Shown: positions 16,028 through 24,736 of the stretch, piece by piece
Layout: each line of letters opens with the position of its first letter
How positions within the stretch are numbered: the stretch's first letter is position 1
Source: Desulfobacteraceae bacterium UBA2245
Lineage (GTDB): Bacteria; Desulfobacterota; Desulfobacteria; Desulfobacterales; UBA2245
Length of the DNA: 64,000 nucleotides
Assembly: GCA_002347265.1 (NCBI GenBank)
Contig: DDYB01000022.1
Span: forward strand, 1-64,000
Direction: 5' to 3'
The notes under the pieces: generated by a model
Told to the model about the DNA's origin: nothing
Seen by the model: the letters and a program-made list of their open reading frames with translations, nothing else
Databases searched by the model: none
Position numbers and translations under genes: made by a program

Positions 16028-16969
16028 ATGGAACTCATCGAACACCTTGATAACATTAAAAATCCATTCAGGAATGCCGTTATAACCATCGGCAACTTCG
16101 ACGGCGTCCACATCGGACATCAGGCGCTTTTCAGAGAGGTGGTGCAGCAGGCCGAAATGATCAACGGAACGTCCGTCGGAATGACCTTTGAGCCGCATCC
16201 GATCAGCGTACTGAGCGCCGAGAGGCGCCCTCCCCTGATTACTCTTTATGAGCAAAAGGTGGAGTTGATCGAAAAAACCGGCATTCAGGTGTTGATCTGT
16301 GTTCCGTTCACCCTCGAGTTTGCACGCATTTCCGCCGAAACATTTGTCGAAGACATCCTGGTCCGTCGAATCGGCGCCAAGATCATCGTGGTCGGACCGG
16401 ATTACACCTTCGGCGCAGACCGCACGGGAGATGTCGAATTTCTCAAGGAATATTCTAAACGCTTTGACTATGATGTGATCGTTCCGGACTGGATTCAGGC
16501 CTCCTTTACCCGATCGGGCCGAATCAGCAGCACCCGCATCAGAGAATGCGTGATGGATGGGCGGGTTGCTGAAGCAAGGCATCTTCTGGGCCGCTTCTAT
16601 CAGATCCGGGGCACGGTGGTTTCCGGCCGTAACCGGGGTGGAAAACTGCTGGGCTTTCCCACGGCCAACATCCGCCTGCACGATGAACTCTGTCCCAGAA
16701 ACGGCGTCTACGCGGTCACCGCTGAATACAACGGAAAAACCTATCAGGCCGTGGCCAACATCGGATACAGTCCGACCTTTGACGACCGGATTTATACCGT
16801 CGAGGTTCATCTCCTGGACTTCAATCAGGATCTCTACAACCAGAAGATTCGCGTCAACTTTATCGAGCGAATCCGCGACGAAATCAAATTTTCATCCATC
16901 GACGCACTCAAACAGCAGATTCAAGCCGACATCGTCGAGACGCGGAAGATCCTTGCCAATCACAAATGA
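16028..16969 (+). CDS. ribF: Bifunctional riboflavin kinase/FAD synthetase RibF
   Basis: A protein of 313 residues that phosphorylates riboflavin to FMN and adenylates FMN to FAD in the cytoplasm. The N-terminal FAD synthetase domain has VITIGNFDGVHIGHQ (nucleotidyltransferase GxFDGxHxGH) near residue 20, GPDYTFG and the SSTRIRE motif near 165. The C-terminal flavokinase domain has GRGKLLGFPTAN-like GGKLLGFPTANI near 215 and NGVYAV. The length is normal for the family. It is driven from the symmetric promoter shared with tRNA-Leu and is followed after 15 bases by a membrane protein gene. Confidence 0.95.
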   Translation: MELIEHLDNIKNPFRNAVITIGNFDGVHIGHQALFREVVQQAEMINGTSVGMTFEPHPISVLSAERRPPLITLYEQKVELIEKTGIQVLICVPFTLEFARISAETFVEDILVRRIGAKIIVVGPDYTFGADRTGDVEFLKEYSKRFDYDVIVPDWIQASFTRSGRISSTRIRECVMDGRVAEARHLLGRFYQIRGTVVSGRNRGGKLLGFPTANIRLHDELCPRNGVYAVTAEYNGKTYQAVANIGYSPTFDDRIYTVEVHLLDFNQDLYNQKIRVNFIERIRDEIKFSSIDALKQQIQADIVETRKILANHK

Positions 16970-16984
16970 ATCCGGAAACTCTCC

Positions 16985-18049
16985 ATGAAAAAACATGCTG
17001 CCACGCTGACCGCAGGCATTGCAATATCGATTGCGACCTTGTATCTGGCCTTCCGAAACGTCCCCTTCCGGGAACTGGTCGCCTACATGAGAACCATCCG
17101 GTATCTCTGGGTGATACCTTCGGCGGCTGTCGTGGCGTTGAGTTTCCTGTTGCGGGCACTTCGCTGGCAGATCATTCTGACGGCCGCGAACAGGCCGGTC
17201 AGCTTCTGGCGAGCCTTCCATCCGCTGATGATCGGATTCATGCTCAACTGCGTGGCCCCGGGCCGGGTGGGTGAAGTGGCCCGGCCGATCGTCCTTCAAA
17301 AAAAAGAAGCAGTCCCATTCACCACGGGGCTGGCCACTGTAGCAGCCGAACGCCTGTTTGACGTGATTCTTCTGATCGTTTTCTTTTCAACGGTCATGAC
17401 GCTGGTCGATATCGATCCGAACATCAGCCTGAGTTTTGGCGGTTATGAACTGAACCGCGCAGCCTTGGAGATGGTATTCTCGGGAATGGTCAAGCTGAGT
17501 TTTGTGCTGATCGCCGGCATCATCGCGGTGAGTGTAAGCTTTACCCGCAGGTATATAATCCGCGTGATGGAAAAGCTTCCCGGATTCTTTTTTTTCACCG
17601 GAATTTCATTTCAAGATAAAATCCGGCAGCGCATCATTATCCCGTTGATTCGCATAGTGGAAAACATCGCCGGTGGTTTTTCCCTGATTCGTTATCCGCA
17701 AAGCATATTCCTTTGCCTTGGGCTGTCTCTTCTCATCTGGGTGCTTTCAGCGCTTTCGTACTATCTGATGATGCTGGGAAGCCCTGGAATCGGCTTGTCG
17801 TTCAGCGAAATATCGACAGTGATGATTATTGTCTGCTTTTTCATCGCCCTTCCCTCGGCGCCGGGATTCTGGGGGCTTTGGGAAGCCGGCGGCGTATTTG
17901 CGCTGTCTCTTTTCGGCGTTTCTTCAACCGATGCGGCCGGCTTCACCCTGGCCAATCATGCGGTGCAGATGTTTCCCGTCATCCTGGTCGGATGGATCTC
18001 GGCCCTGATCGCCAGCGTCGACATCCGGCGGATTTCCGAGAAGGCGTAA
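16985..18049 (+). CDS. Lysylphosphatidylglycerol synthetase/flippase-domain (UPF0104, YbhN/AglD-type) integral membrane protein
   Basis: A protein of 354 residues with about eight hydrophobic spans. The family motifs are visible: LRALRWQIIL near residue 55, the GFMLNCVAPGRVGEVARPIVL signature near 80-100, ATVAAERLFDV near 118, and late AGGVFALSLFGVS. Proteins of this group translocate or modify lipids and lipid-linked sugars across the inner membrane; they are not flavin related as far as is known. It follows ribF by 15 bases and may be co-transcribed. It converges with the hypothetical gene downstream. Confidence 0.83.
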   Translation: MKKHAATLTAGIAISIATLYLAFRNVPFRELVAYMRTIRYLWVIPSAAVVALSFLLRALRWQIILTAANRPVSFWRAFHPLMIGFMLNCVAPGRVGEVARPIVLQKKEAVPFTTGLATVAAERLFDVILLIVFFSTVMTLVDIDPNISLSFGGYELNRAALEMVFSGMVKLSFVLIAGIIAVSVSFTRRYIIRVMEKLPGFFFFTGISFQDKIRQRIIIPLIRIVENIAGGFSLIRYPQSIFLCLGLSLLIWVLSALSYYLMMLGSPGIGLSFSEISTVMIIVCFFIALPSAPGFWGLWEAGGVFALSLFGVSSTDAAGFTLANHAVQMFPVILVGWISALIASVDIRRISEKA

Positions 18050-18081
18050 CGGCTTTTGCCGATGCAAAGCCGACCTGTCTT

Positions 18082-19245
18082 CTATCTGAGCACTTTAACC
18101 GTGTGGACCATTTTGCTCAATTCCCCTGCCGCAGCTTGAATTTCTTTTGCATCCGGATTCATCTGAAAAAACAGAACGCGACGCGCTTCACCGGGATGGG
18201 CAATCAAAACCGCGTAAGCCGGGCCGATGGTTCTTCTTTCAATCCGCCTTTCGTCCCCTTCAGTGTTTTCATCGACCAGTGTCAGATAAAACTCAAGGAC
18301 CTTAAGACCATGGGAATTGACAAAGGCCTGCTTTTCAGCAATTCCGTCAATGTAACGGGAGCTTTCCGGACCGTCGGCGCAATTCATCGCCTTGAACTGA
18401 TCCAGTGCAAAATCATCAAAAGAACTGTTGGCAGAATTCAAGGTAGCAGAAAAATCAGGCATCATCTCCACAATGGCACGAAGCATCCAATCCCGGCGCC
18501 CGTTTTTAAAAAAGATCGCCTCGGTCGGTATACGATCGTCCCTCATGTATGTTTTTAGGGAAAACTCCTCTGAATACTGAAATTCAAACCATTGCATGAC
18601 ATCCTCAAATACCTTGCACCCAGGCGCCGCAGAGCCCTGTCCGGATCTGAATTCCTCAGACACTCCGCTTTTCAGGTCAATTAAAATCGTTTTCCCCTCA
18701 ACGGTTTCCAAAACATAATAGCCGACCGCATTGAGCCCAAGACATTTTCCCCAGTAATATCCGGAATCTTCTTTACGCAGCTTGGAAAGATCGGAAACAA
18801 TCGCAACCAGTTCAATTTCAGCGACCGGTTTTTCCTTATTAAAAAAGCGCAATAGAATTTGTTTGCTGTCGTAATCCATGGGAAGAATGCCGCCGCTTGT
18901 GTAAACGACTGCCAGATGCTCGCCGGTATTGGAGAGGGCAGCCGCTTCACCGCCTGTCTTTGCCGACCAGAACCTTTCAAACCGGCCGATGTTCCCCTGC
19001 CAGGAAACCTGGTTCACCACAGTGGCGCCTTCAGAATAGGTCTGCGCAAAGTATTTTCGGTTTGAAGACCAGATCTCCCTGAGCGGTTTATTTTGAGCCG
19101 CATTCTGAACCGTGGAAAAACCTTGTCCAATAGAATCCTGGGCCACCAGGTCTCCGGATATTTCCGCAATATCCTGCAACAAAAGCCAAAATAATGCCAT
19201 CACCAAAGCGTACCCGTTTTTTTGCGTTCGAGACATAGCCATCAT
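18082..19245 (-). CDS. Hypothetical exported protein, possibly a beta-propeller
   Basis: A protein of 387 residues that I do not recognise. A hydrophobic segment (about residues 12-25) suggests a signal anchor or signal peptide. Recurrent strand pairs such as SSNRKYFAQTY, LSNTGEHLAVVYTSG and LNAVGYYVLETVEGKTILIDL are spaced like the S-x-x-G-x-x-hydrophobic blades of propeller proteins, but no clear repeat register could be set. The ATG at 19245 follows AGAAGGTGGGC; a GTG two codons upstream is the alternative. A lone gene between convergent and divergent neighbours. Confidence 0.6.
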   Translation of the reverse strand: MMAMSRTQKNGYALVMALFWLLLQDIAEISGDLVAQDSIGQGFSTVQNAAQNKPLREIWSSNRKYFAQTYSEGATVVNQVSWQGNIGRFERFWSAKTGGEAAALSNTGEHLAVVYTSGGILPMDYDSKQILLRFFNKEKPVAEIELVAIVSDLSKLRKEDSGYYWGKCLGLNAVGYYVLETVEGKTILIDLKSGVSEEFRSGQGSAAPGCKVFEDVMQWFEFQYSEEFSLKTYMRDDRIPTEAIFFKNGRRDWMLRAIVEMMPDFSATLNSANSSFDDFALDQFKAMNCADGPESSRYIDGIAEKQAFVNSHGLKVLEFYLTLVDENTEGDERRIERRTIGPAYAVLIAHPGEARRVLFFQMNPDAKEIQAAAGELSKMVHTVKVLR

Positions 19246-19444
19246 GCCCACCTTCTTGATAAATTATCGTAATTTCCTGACGACGCTATTTTTGAAACTG
19301 TCATGATATTAACATGCTCTGGGTGAAAATGAATATTTCAAAATCAAACTCGAAAAATCAGAGCCGTTGGGACGAAAATTTTGCAGGACTGGCGACCGAG
19401 GAAAAAATCCGCTTTCGATTTCCCGGAATATCATTGATTTTGGG

Positions 19445-19472
19445 TTGAACGACGTGAATCATATGCTATATA
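19445..19472 (+). promoter_or_regulatory. Probable sigma-70 promoter of the def-fmt-rsmB operon
   Basis: TTGAAC at 19445-19450 and TATATA at 19467-19472 are 16 bases apart, and the -10 has the TGC extension of an extended -10 promoter. The expected start is about 30 bases before the def start codon. Confidence 0.6.
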
Positions 19473-19509
19473 TGGAATGTTTTGTATGAAACCATTTGAA
19501 AGGCAAGAA

Positions 19510-20016
19510 ATGTCCGTACTTGAAATTGTTACATATCCGGCGCCCATCCTGAAACAAAAGACCGAGCCGGTTGAAAACATCGATGAGGAACTGGAGCGAC
19601 TGATCAATAATATGGCGGAAACCATGTACGCCGCCCCTGGAGTCGGGTTGGCCGCGGTACAGGTTGGTGTGAACCGGAGCCTGCTCGTCTACGACATCGT
19701 GGAAAACGACAAACACAACCTGCAGGTTCTGATCAACCCCCGAATCGTCACCAGCGAAGGTTCGATGATTTCCGAAGCCGAGGGGTGTCTGAGCGTTCCG
19801 GATTTCCGGGCTGACGTCAAGCGCGCCGAGGCGGTCAGGGTGGAAGGCGTGGACCGTTTTGGAAAACCGGTGAAGATCGATGCCGAGGGCCTGCTGGCCA
19901 TCGTCTTGCAGCATGAGATCGATCATCTCGAAGGAATGCTCTTTATTGACCGCATCAGCCCCTTAAAGCGCCAGTTGTACAAACGGCGCGTCATGAAACA
20001 GCTCAAGAAACAGTGA
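19510..20016 (+). CDS. def: Peptide deformylase
   Basis: A protein of 168 residues that removes the formyl group from the N-terminal methionine of new proteins. All three metal-site motifs are intact: GVGLAAVQ (near residue 44), EGCLSVP (near 95) and HEIDHLEG (near 138). The ATG at 19510 starts MSVLEIVTYP, the normal N-terminus; an in-frame ATG eleven codons upstream would add an untypical extension. The fmt start codon overlaps its stop, and coupling of deformylase with formyltransferase is the common arrangement. Confidence 0.96.
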   Translation: MSVLEIVTYPAPILKQKTEPVENIDEELERLINNMAETMYAAPGVGLAAVQVGVNRSLLVYDIVENDKHNLQVLINPRIVTSEGSMISEAEGCLSVPDFRADVKRAEAVRVEGVDRFGKPVKIDAEGLLAIVLQHEIDHLEGMLFIDRISPLKRQLYKRRVMKQLKKQ

Positions 20017-20954
20017 ACCGCGCCTATAAAATTGTTTTTTTCGGCACGCCGGAGTTTGCCGTTCCCACGATCGAGGCCCTGCATCAAAACGCTCAGGATG
20101 TGGTCCTGGTCGTCACCCAACCGGACCGTCCCAGGGGACGGGGTTGCCGGGTCGAGCCGCCTCCGGTTAAAATCGCGGCCCAAACTTTCGGCTGCAAGGT
20201 CGTTCAGCCCGAATCGGTTAAAACCCCTGAGTTTATCGAGCGCATAACGGGTCTGGCTCCGGATTTTTTCGTGGTGGTCGCCTTCGGGCATATTCTGCCC
20301 AAAGGGCTTCTTCAAATTCCCCGGCTCGGGGCCGTCAACATTCATGCGTCCCTGCTTCCAAAATACCGGGGCGCGGCGCCGATTCAGCGGGCCGTGATCA
20401 ATGGCGAACAGGAAACCGGCATCACGACCATGCTCATGGATGCGGGAATGGATACCGGAGACCTGCTGCTGGCGAAGAAAACGCCGATTTTTCCGCAGGA
20501 CACCGCCCAGACGCTTCATGACCGTCTCTCTCGCATGGGCGCCGAACTGATCATGGAAACTCTGGACGGACTGGCCGCCCGAACCCTGCGTCCGGTTGCC
20601 CAGGATGCAAGCCAGGCAACCTACGCGCCCATGCTCAAAAAAACCGACGGCAGAATCGACTGGCGCCGTTCGGCAAAATCCATTGACGCGCTGATCCGCG
20701 GCACAACCCCCTGGCCCGGTGCCTATACGACCTGCGAAGACAGAATGTTCAAAATTTTCAAGACGATTCCCCTTCCCGACAAGACCGATGCAGCGCCCGG
20801 AAGCATTATCAAATCCTTTCCCGGCGAGCTGCGGGTCGCCACCGGAGACGGCGTTCTCTCGATTCTGGAGATTCAGAGTCAATCCGGAAAGCGCATGCTA
20901 ATTGAGGATTTTCTGCGGGGATGTCGATTGGCCGCAGGCCGGTTTTTTTCATAA
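20013..20954 (+). CDS. fmt: Methionyl-tRNA formyltransferase
   Basis: A protein of 313 residues that formylates initiator Met-tRNA with 10-formyl-tetrahydrofolate. It starts with KIVFFGTPEFAVPT and has the folate/catalytic segments VVAFGHILP and NIHASLLPKYRGAAPIQ, with the catalytic Asn-His-Asp set completed by ETGITTMLMDAGMDTGD. The C-terminal OB-like domain binds the tRNA. It uses a GTG start that overlaps the def stop codon (GTGA). The next gene, rsmB, follows after 31 bases. Confidence 0.96.
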   Translation: MNRAYKIVFFGTPEFAVPTIEALHQNAQDVVLVVTQPDRPRGRGCRVEPPPVKIAAQTFGCKVVQPESVKTPEFIERITGLAPDFFVVVAFGHILPKGLLQIPRLGAVNIHASLLPKYRGAAPIQRAVINGEQETGITTMLMDAGMDTGDLLLAKKTPIFPQDTAQTLHDRLSRMGAELIMETLDGLAARTLRPVAQDASQATYAPMLKKTDGRIDWRRSAKSIDALIRGTTPWPGAYTTCEDRMFKIFKTIPLPDKTDAAPGSIIKSFPGELRVATGDGVLSILEIQSQSGKRMLIEDFLRGCRLAAGRFFS

Positions 20955-20985
20955 ACGCCTTCCTTAACCCACAGGATCCAGAAAA

Positions 20986-22329
20986 ATGATCGGCGAAGCG
21001 CGCATCAAAGCCCTGCAGGCCCTCAATTCTCTGCAAAACCATCGCATCACGCTGGACCGGATACTGGCCGGCATCGATCTTCCCAAAAGAGACCGGGACC
21101 TGATGTATGCCCTGGTTTACGGCGTGCTTCGCTGGCAGGCCCGGCTGGACTGGATTCTGGCCCATTTTTCCAGAACGCCGATCACCCGCATCGAACCGGG
21201 AATCTTAAACATTCTTCGGCTGGGATTGTTTCAGATTCTCTACCTGGAGCGCGTTCCGGTTTCGGCCTCGGTTCACAGCGCCGTTGAACTGGCCAAGACC
21301 CAGGCCCCGGCCTGGGTGGCGGGATTTGTCAACGCCGTTTTGAGAAATGCCGCCAGAAATCACCTGCAGACGCCTTTTCCGGATCCTGAAAATGATCCAG
21401 TTGGCTGGCTGGCCGCCTTCCATTCGTTTCCGAAACCGCTGATTCGAAGATGGCTCAAACGGTTCGAATTCGAACAGACCGTACAGATCTGCACCGCCAT
21501 CAACGCCATTGCCCCGACCACCCTGCGAACCTGTACCTTGAACACCTCACGCCGGAAGCTGGCGGAAGATTTGGAAACTCAGTGCGACCGGGTGGAGCCA
21601 ACGAATTTCTCGCCGGACGGGATCCGGTTATACGGCCTGAATACGGCTGTTTTTGATCTTGCGGGGTTTGCCGAAGGCGGTTTCCAGGTTCAGGATGAGG
21701 CCGCTCAACTGGTGGGACGGATGCTTGACCCCCGGCCGGACCAGAAGGTTCTGGATGCCTGCGCCGGTCTGGGGGGAAAAACCGGACATCTGGCGCAGAT
21801 GATGAACAACCGGGGCAGCATCGTCGCCCTGGACAATTCCGCAGAAAAGCTTCGGCGTCTTTCGGAAGAGATGAGGCGCCTGGGCGTATCCATCGTATCG
21901 ACTCATGTTCACGACCTTCATCAACCTGCTGGGCTGGAAACCGGCCAGGAGTTTGACGCCGTGCTGGTCGACGCGCCATGCTCAGGTCTGGGGGTTCTTC
22001 GCAGAAATCCGGATGCCAAATGGTCCGTAGATCTTTCGAATCTGAACCGGTTTGCAAAGCGCCAGTCTTTGTTTCTGGACAATCTGGCCCCTCTGGTCAA
22101 GGTCGGAGGGGTCATGGTCTATGCGGTATGCAGCATGGAACCCGAGGAAAATGAATCGGTGGTAAAATCCTTTTTGAATAATCATTCAGAGTTTGCTATC
22201 GATAAAGCGGTCGACGGACTCGGTGAAAAGGCCGAAAGCCTTTTAACGCCGGAAGGATATCTGCGGACCTGTCCGTTCATCAACGACATGGACGGTTTTT
22301 TTGCCGCGCGTTTCAGACGCGCCTTCTGA
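20986..22329 (+). CDS. rsmB: 16S rRNA m5C967 methyltransferase RsmB
   Basis: A protein of 447 residues. The N-terminal NusB-like RNA-binding domain (about 1-140) includes DRDLMYALVYGVLRWQARLDW. The C-terminal SAM domain has VLDACAGLGGKTGHLAQ near residue 260, DAPCSGLGVLRRNPD (motif IV with the Pro-Cys dipeptide) and VYAVCSMEPEENE (motif VI, catalytic cysteine). It methylates C967 of 16S rRNA. Its place after def and fmt is a conserved translation-related cluster. Confidence 0.95.
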   Translation: MIGEARIKALQALNSLQNHRITLDRILAGIDLPKRDRDLMYALVYGVLRWQARLDWILAHFSRTPITRIEPGILNILRLGLFQILYLERVPVSASVHSAVELAKTQAPAWVAGFVNAVLRNAARNHLQTPFPDPENDPVGWLAAFHSFPKPLIRRWLKRFEFEQTVQICTAINAIAPTTLRTCTLNTSRRKLAEDLETQCDRVEPTNFSPDGIRLYGLNTAVFDLAGFAEGGFQVQDEAAQLVGRMLDPRPDQKVLDACAGLGGKTGHLAQMMNNRGSIVALDNSAEKLRRLSEEMRRLGVSIVSTHVHDLHQPAGLETGQEFDAVLVDAPCSGLGVLRRNPDAKWSVDLSNLNRFAKRQSLFLDNLAPLVKVGGVMVYAVCSMEPEENESVVKSFLNNHSEFAIDKAVDGLGEKAESLLTPEGYLRTCPFINDMDGFFAARFRRAF

Positions 22330-22429
22330 CGCATCGACGTTTTTCCGTAAGGACGACCCGATGATTCAAAACCTGAATTTTTCAGGCAGGCCGATGCCTG
22401 TAAATCTTGAAACCGGAGACCCAGAAGCC

Positions 22430-23089
22430 ATGAAATATATCGCACCCTCCATACTGTCGGCCGACTTTGCCGTACTCGGCCGGGAAATACAGGCCATTGA
22501 AGCCGCCGGAGCCAACTGGATTCATGTGGACGTCATGGACGGTCATTTTGTGCCGAACATCACCATGGGGCCCATGGTGGTCGAAGCCGTTCGCCGCACC
22601 ACGCAGCTTCCCATAGACGTTCACCTGATGATCGAAAATCCGGATCTCTATATTCCGGCTTTTGCCAGGGCCGGGGCCACGCATATCTCCGTTCAGGCGG
22701 AAACCTGCGTTCATCTGAACCGGACCATCTCGCTGATCCGGCAGAGCGGCGCCCAACCCGGCGTGGCCGTCAACCCTGCAACCAGCCTGCATGTTCTGGA
22801 ATGGTCCCTCGAATTCGTGAATTTCATCCTGATCATGAGCGTGAATCCGGGTTTCGGTGGCCAGGCCTTTATTCCCAACAGCCTGGAAAAAATTCGAGCC
22901 CTGCGTGACATGATTCGGAAAAGGGGACTCGAGGTGTCCATCGAGGTGGACGGAGGGGTCAACGTCGAGACGATCGCCGATATCTCCTCGGCCGGGGCCG
23001 ATATATTTGTGGCCGGTTCCGCTGTTTTCAACACCCCGGATTATCGAAAGGCCATAGCGGCCCTGCGCAGCCGGATTCAAAATCATTAA
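22430..23089 (+). CDS. rpe: Ribulose-phosphate 3-epimerase
   Basis: A protein of 219 residues, a TIM-barrel enzyme that interconverts ribulose 5-phosphate and xylulose 5-phosphate in the pentose phosphate pathway. The motifs KYIAPSILSADFA, WIHVDVMDGHFVPNI, VHLMIENPD, MSVNPGFGGQ and EVDGGVN are complete. The ATG at 22430 gives the normal N-terminus. An in-frame ATG at 22361 has a better-placed AAGGA and would add 23 residues, so the start is not certain. It is part of the def-to-methyltransferase run. Confidence 0.95.
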   Translation: MKYIAPSILSADFAVLGREIQAIEAAGANWIHVDVMDGHFVPNITMGPMVVEAVRRTTQLPIDVHLMIENPDLYIPAFARAGATHISVQAETCVHLNRTISLIRQSGAQPGVAVNPATSLHVLEWSLEFVNFILIMSVNPGFGGQAFIPNSLEKIRALRDMIRKRGLEVSIEVDGGVNVETIADISSAGADIFVAGSAVFNTPDYRKAIAALRSRIQNH

Positions 23090-23120
23090 CCTGTTGCCTG
23101 CAAAGTCATGGAAAGCGTTT

Positions 23121-23600
23121 ATGATGAAAACCGAGCGGAAAGTTCTGGTGATCCACGGACCCAATCTCAACCTGCTGGGCCTGCGGGAACCGGAGATATA
23201 CGGGAAAACGACTCTCGAGGAGATCGACGCCGGTTTGAAACAGCGCGGCCAGGATCTCGGCATACTGGTGGAAACATTTCAATCCAACCATGAGGGCGCG
23301 CTGGTGGACAGAATCCAGCAGGCTGCCGGCCGCTTTGACGGCATCATCATCAATCCGGCGGCCTTCACCCATACCAGCGTGGCCATTCGAGACGCCCTGC
23401 TGTTTCTGAATCTTCCGGCCATCGAGGTTCACCTGTCCAACATTCACAAGCGGGAAGCCTTCCGGCGCCGATCGATGATCACTGACATCGTGACCGGCCA
23501 GATTCTCGGGCTGGGGTTTCAGGGATACTTACTGGCGCTCGAGGCCATGGACAGGATTCTTTCTGAACCCGGCGGCTCACGAAGCGGTTCGGCCAATTGA
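23121..23600 (+). CDS. aroQ: Type II 3-dehydroquinate dehydratase
   Basis: A protein of 159 residues catalysing the third step of the shikimate pathway. The family fingerprint is present: VIHGPNLNLLGLREPEIYG (with the catalytic Arg and Tyr), FQSNHEGALVDRIQ, INPAAFTHTSVAIRDAL with the catalytic His, and VHLSNIHKREAFR. Paired ATG codons at 23121 and 23124 are both possible. The stop codon overlaps the start of the DNA methyltransferase. Confidence 0.95.
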   Translation: MMKTERKVLVIHGPNLNLLGLREPEIYGKTTLEEIDAGLKQRGQDLGILVETFQSNHEGALVDRIQQAAGRFDGIIINPAAFTHTSVAIRDALLFLNLPAIEVHLSNIHKREAFRRRSMITDIVTGQILGLGFQGYLLALEAMDRILSEPGGSRSGSAN

Positions 23601-24736
23601 TGAAAACACAGCACCGGATCATTTTTAAAGACGCCCGGAAGATGGGCGACCTTGCGCCGGAGAGCGTCGAACTGGTGGTTACCTCTCCGCCCTACCCCAT
23701 GATTGAAATGTGGGATACGGTCTTTGCCTCGCAGAATCCGGCCATCGCCGATCATCTGCGCGCCGGCAGCGGGCTTGAAGCCTTTTCCCTGATGCATGAA
23801 CTCCTCGACGAAGTCTGGCGCGAGCTTTACAGAATTCTCAAACCCGGCTGCATCGCATGCATCAACATCGGAGATGCCGTCAGAACTCTGAATGACCGGT
23901 TTCAACTGTATTCCAATCATGCCAGAATTCTCAACGCGCTTCAGAAAACCGGATTCAGCGCCCTGCCGGAGATTCTCTGGCGCAAACAGACCAATGCCCC
24001 GAACAAGTTCATGGGATCCGGCATGCTGCCTCCGGGAGCATACGTCACCCTGGAACATGAACACATTCTGATCGTTCGAAAGGGAAACAAACGAAAATTC
24101 GAGTCCGAACCGGATCGAATGCGCAGGCGTCAGAGCGCATTTTTCTGGGAAGAGCGCAATGTCTGGTTTTCGGATGTGTGGATGGACCTGAAAGGCGCCG
24201 TTCAGAAACTCAACGGCCATGAAGCCCGCCGGCGAAGCGGGGCTTTCCCCTTTGAACTGCCCTATCGTCTGATCAACATGTTTTCCGTCTGCCAGGATAC
24301 GGTGATCGATCCTTTTCTGGGAACCGGAGTTGCCATGCTGGCGGCCGCGGCGGCCGGCCGAAACAGCATCGGTTTTGAAATCGATTCAAGTTTCGAAAGC
24401 AGAATCTCCGATCAGCTGATCCGCGGCGTGGATCTCGCGCAGCAGAGACTTCGGGGCAGAATCCGGTCCCATCTGGATTTTGTCGAAAACCGCATACAGA
24501 ACGATCAGGGCGAAATGAAACACCTCAGCCGGAATTACCGGTTTCCCGTGATGACCCGCCAGGAGGTGGATTTGCGGTTCTATCCCTTGACATCGATTGC
24601 GCCTGCGGGGCCCTGCCGGTTTGAAGCGACTTATTCGGAAAGCCTGAAGGAAGGATACGATGAATGCGAAACGGCCCCCGCGATACAGGACGGTCGGAGC
24701 GATCCAGGCAGGGCGGTTCAACTGAGTCTGTTATGA
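23600..24736 (+). CDS. Orphan DNA methyltransferase (beta-class, TSPPY-type)
   Basis: A protein of 378 residues. Motif IV is TSPPYP at residues 28-33 and the SAM-binding motif DPFLGTGVAML occurs late (about residue 237), so the order is that of beta-class amino-methyltransferases. The Ser-Pro-Pro-Tyr form is most often found in N4-cytosine enzymes. After motif I the protein continues with SIGFEID. No endonuclease or specificity gene lies next to it: upstream is aroQ (1-base overlap, TGATG) and downstream convergent mutY, with a six-base 3' overlap. This suggests an orphan methyltransferase with a regulatory or house-keeping role. The recognition site cannot be read from the sequence. Confidence 0.85.
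   Translation: MKTQHRIIFKDARKMGDLAPESVELVVTSPPYPMIEMWDTVFASQNPAIADHLRAGSGLEAFSLMHELLDEVWRELYRILKPGCIACINIGDAVRTLNDRFQLYSNHARILNALQKTGFSALPEILWRKQTNAPNKFMGSGMLPPGAYVTLEHEHILIVRKGNKRKFESEPDRMRRRQSAFFWEERNVWFSDVWMDLKGAVQKLNGHEARRRSGAFPFELPYRLINMFSVCQDTVIDPFLGTGVAMLAAAAAGRNSIGFEIDSSFESRISDQLIRGVDLAQQRLRGRIRSHLDFVENRIQNDQGEMKHLSRNYRFPVMTRQEVDLRFYPLTSIAPAGPCRFEATYSESLKEGYDECETAPAIQDGRSDPGRAVQLSLL

Noticed and set aside
18050..18081. CGGCTTT...AAAGCCG hairpin between two convergent genes as terminator
   Set aside because: Only seven base pairs and no T-run on either strand.
18353..18377. A further TGTAAC...CGTC ECF-type promoter
   Set aside because: The spacer is 15 bases, the site is inside a gene and has no downstream gene in the right direction.
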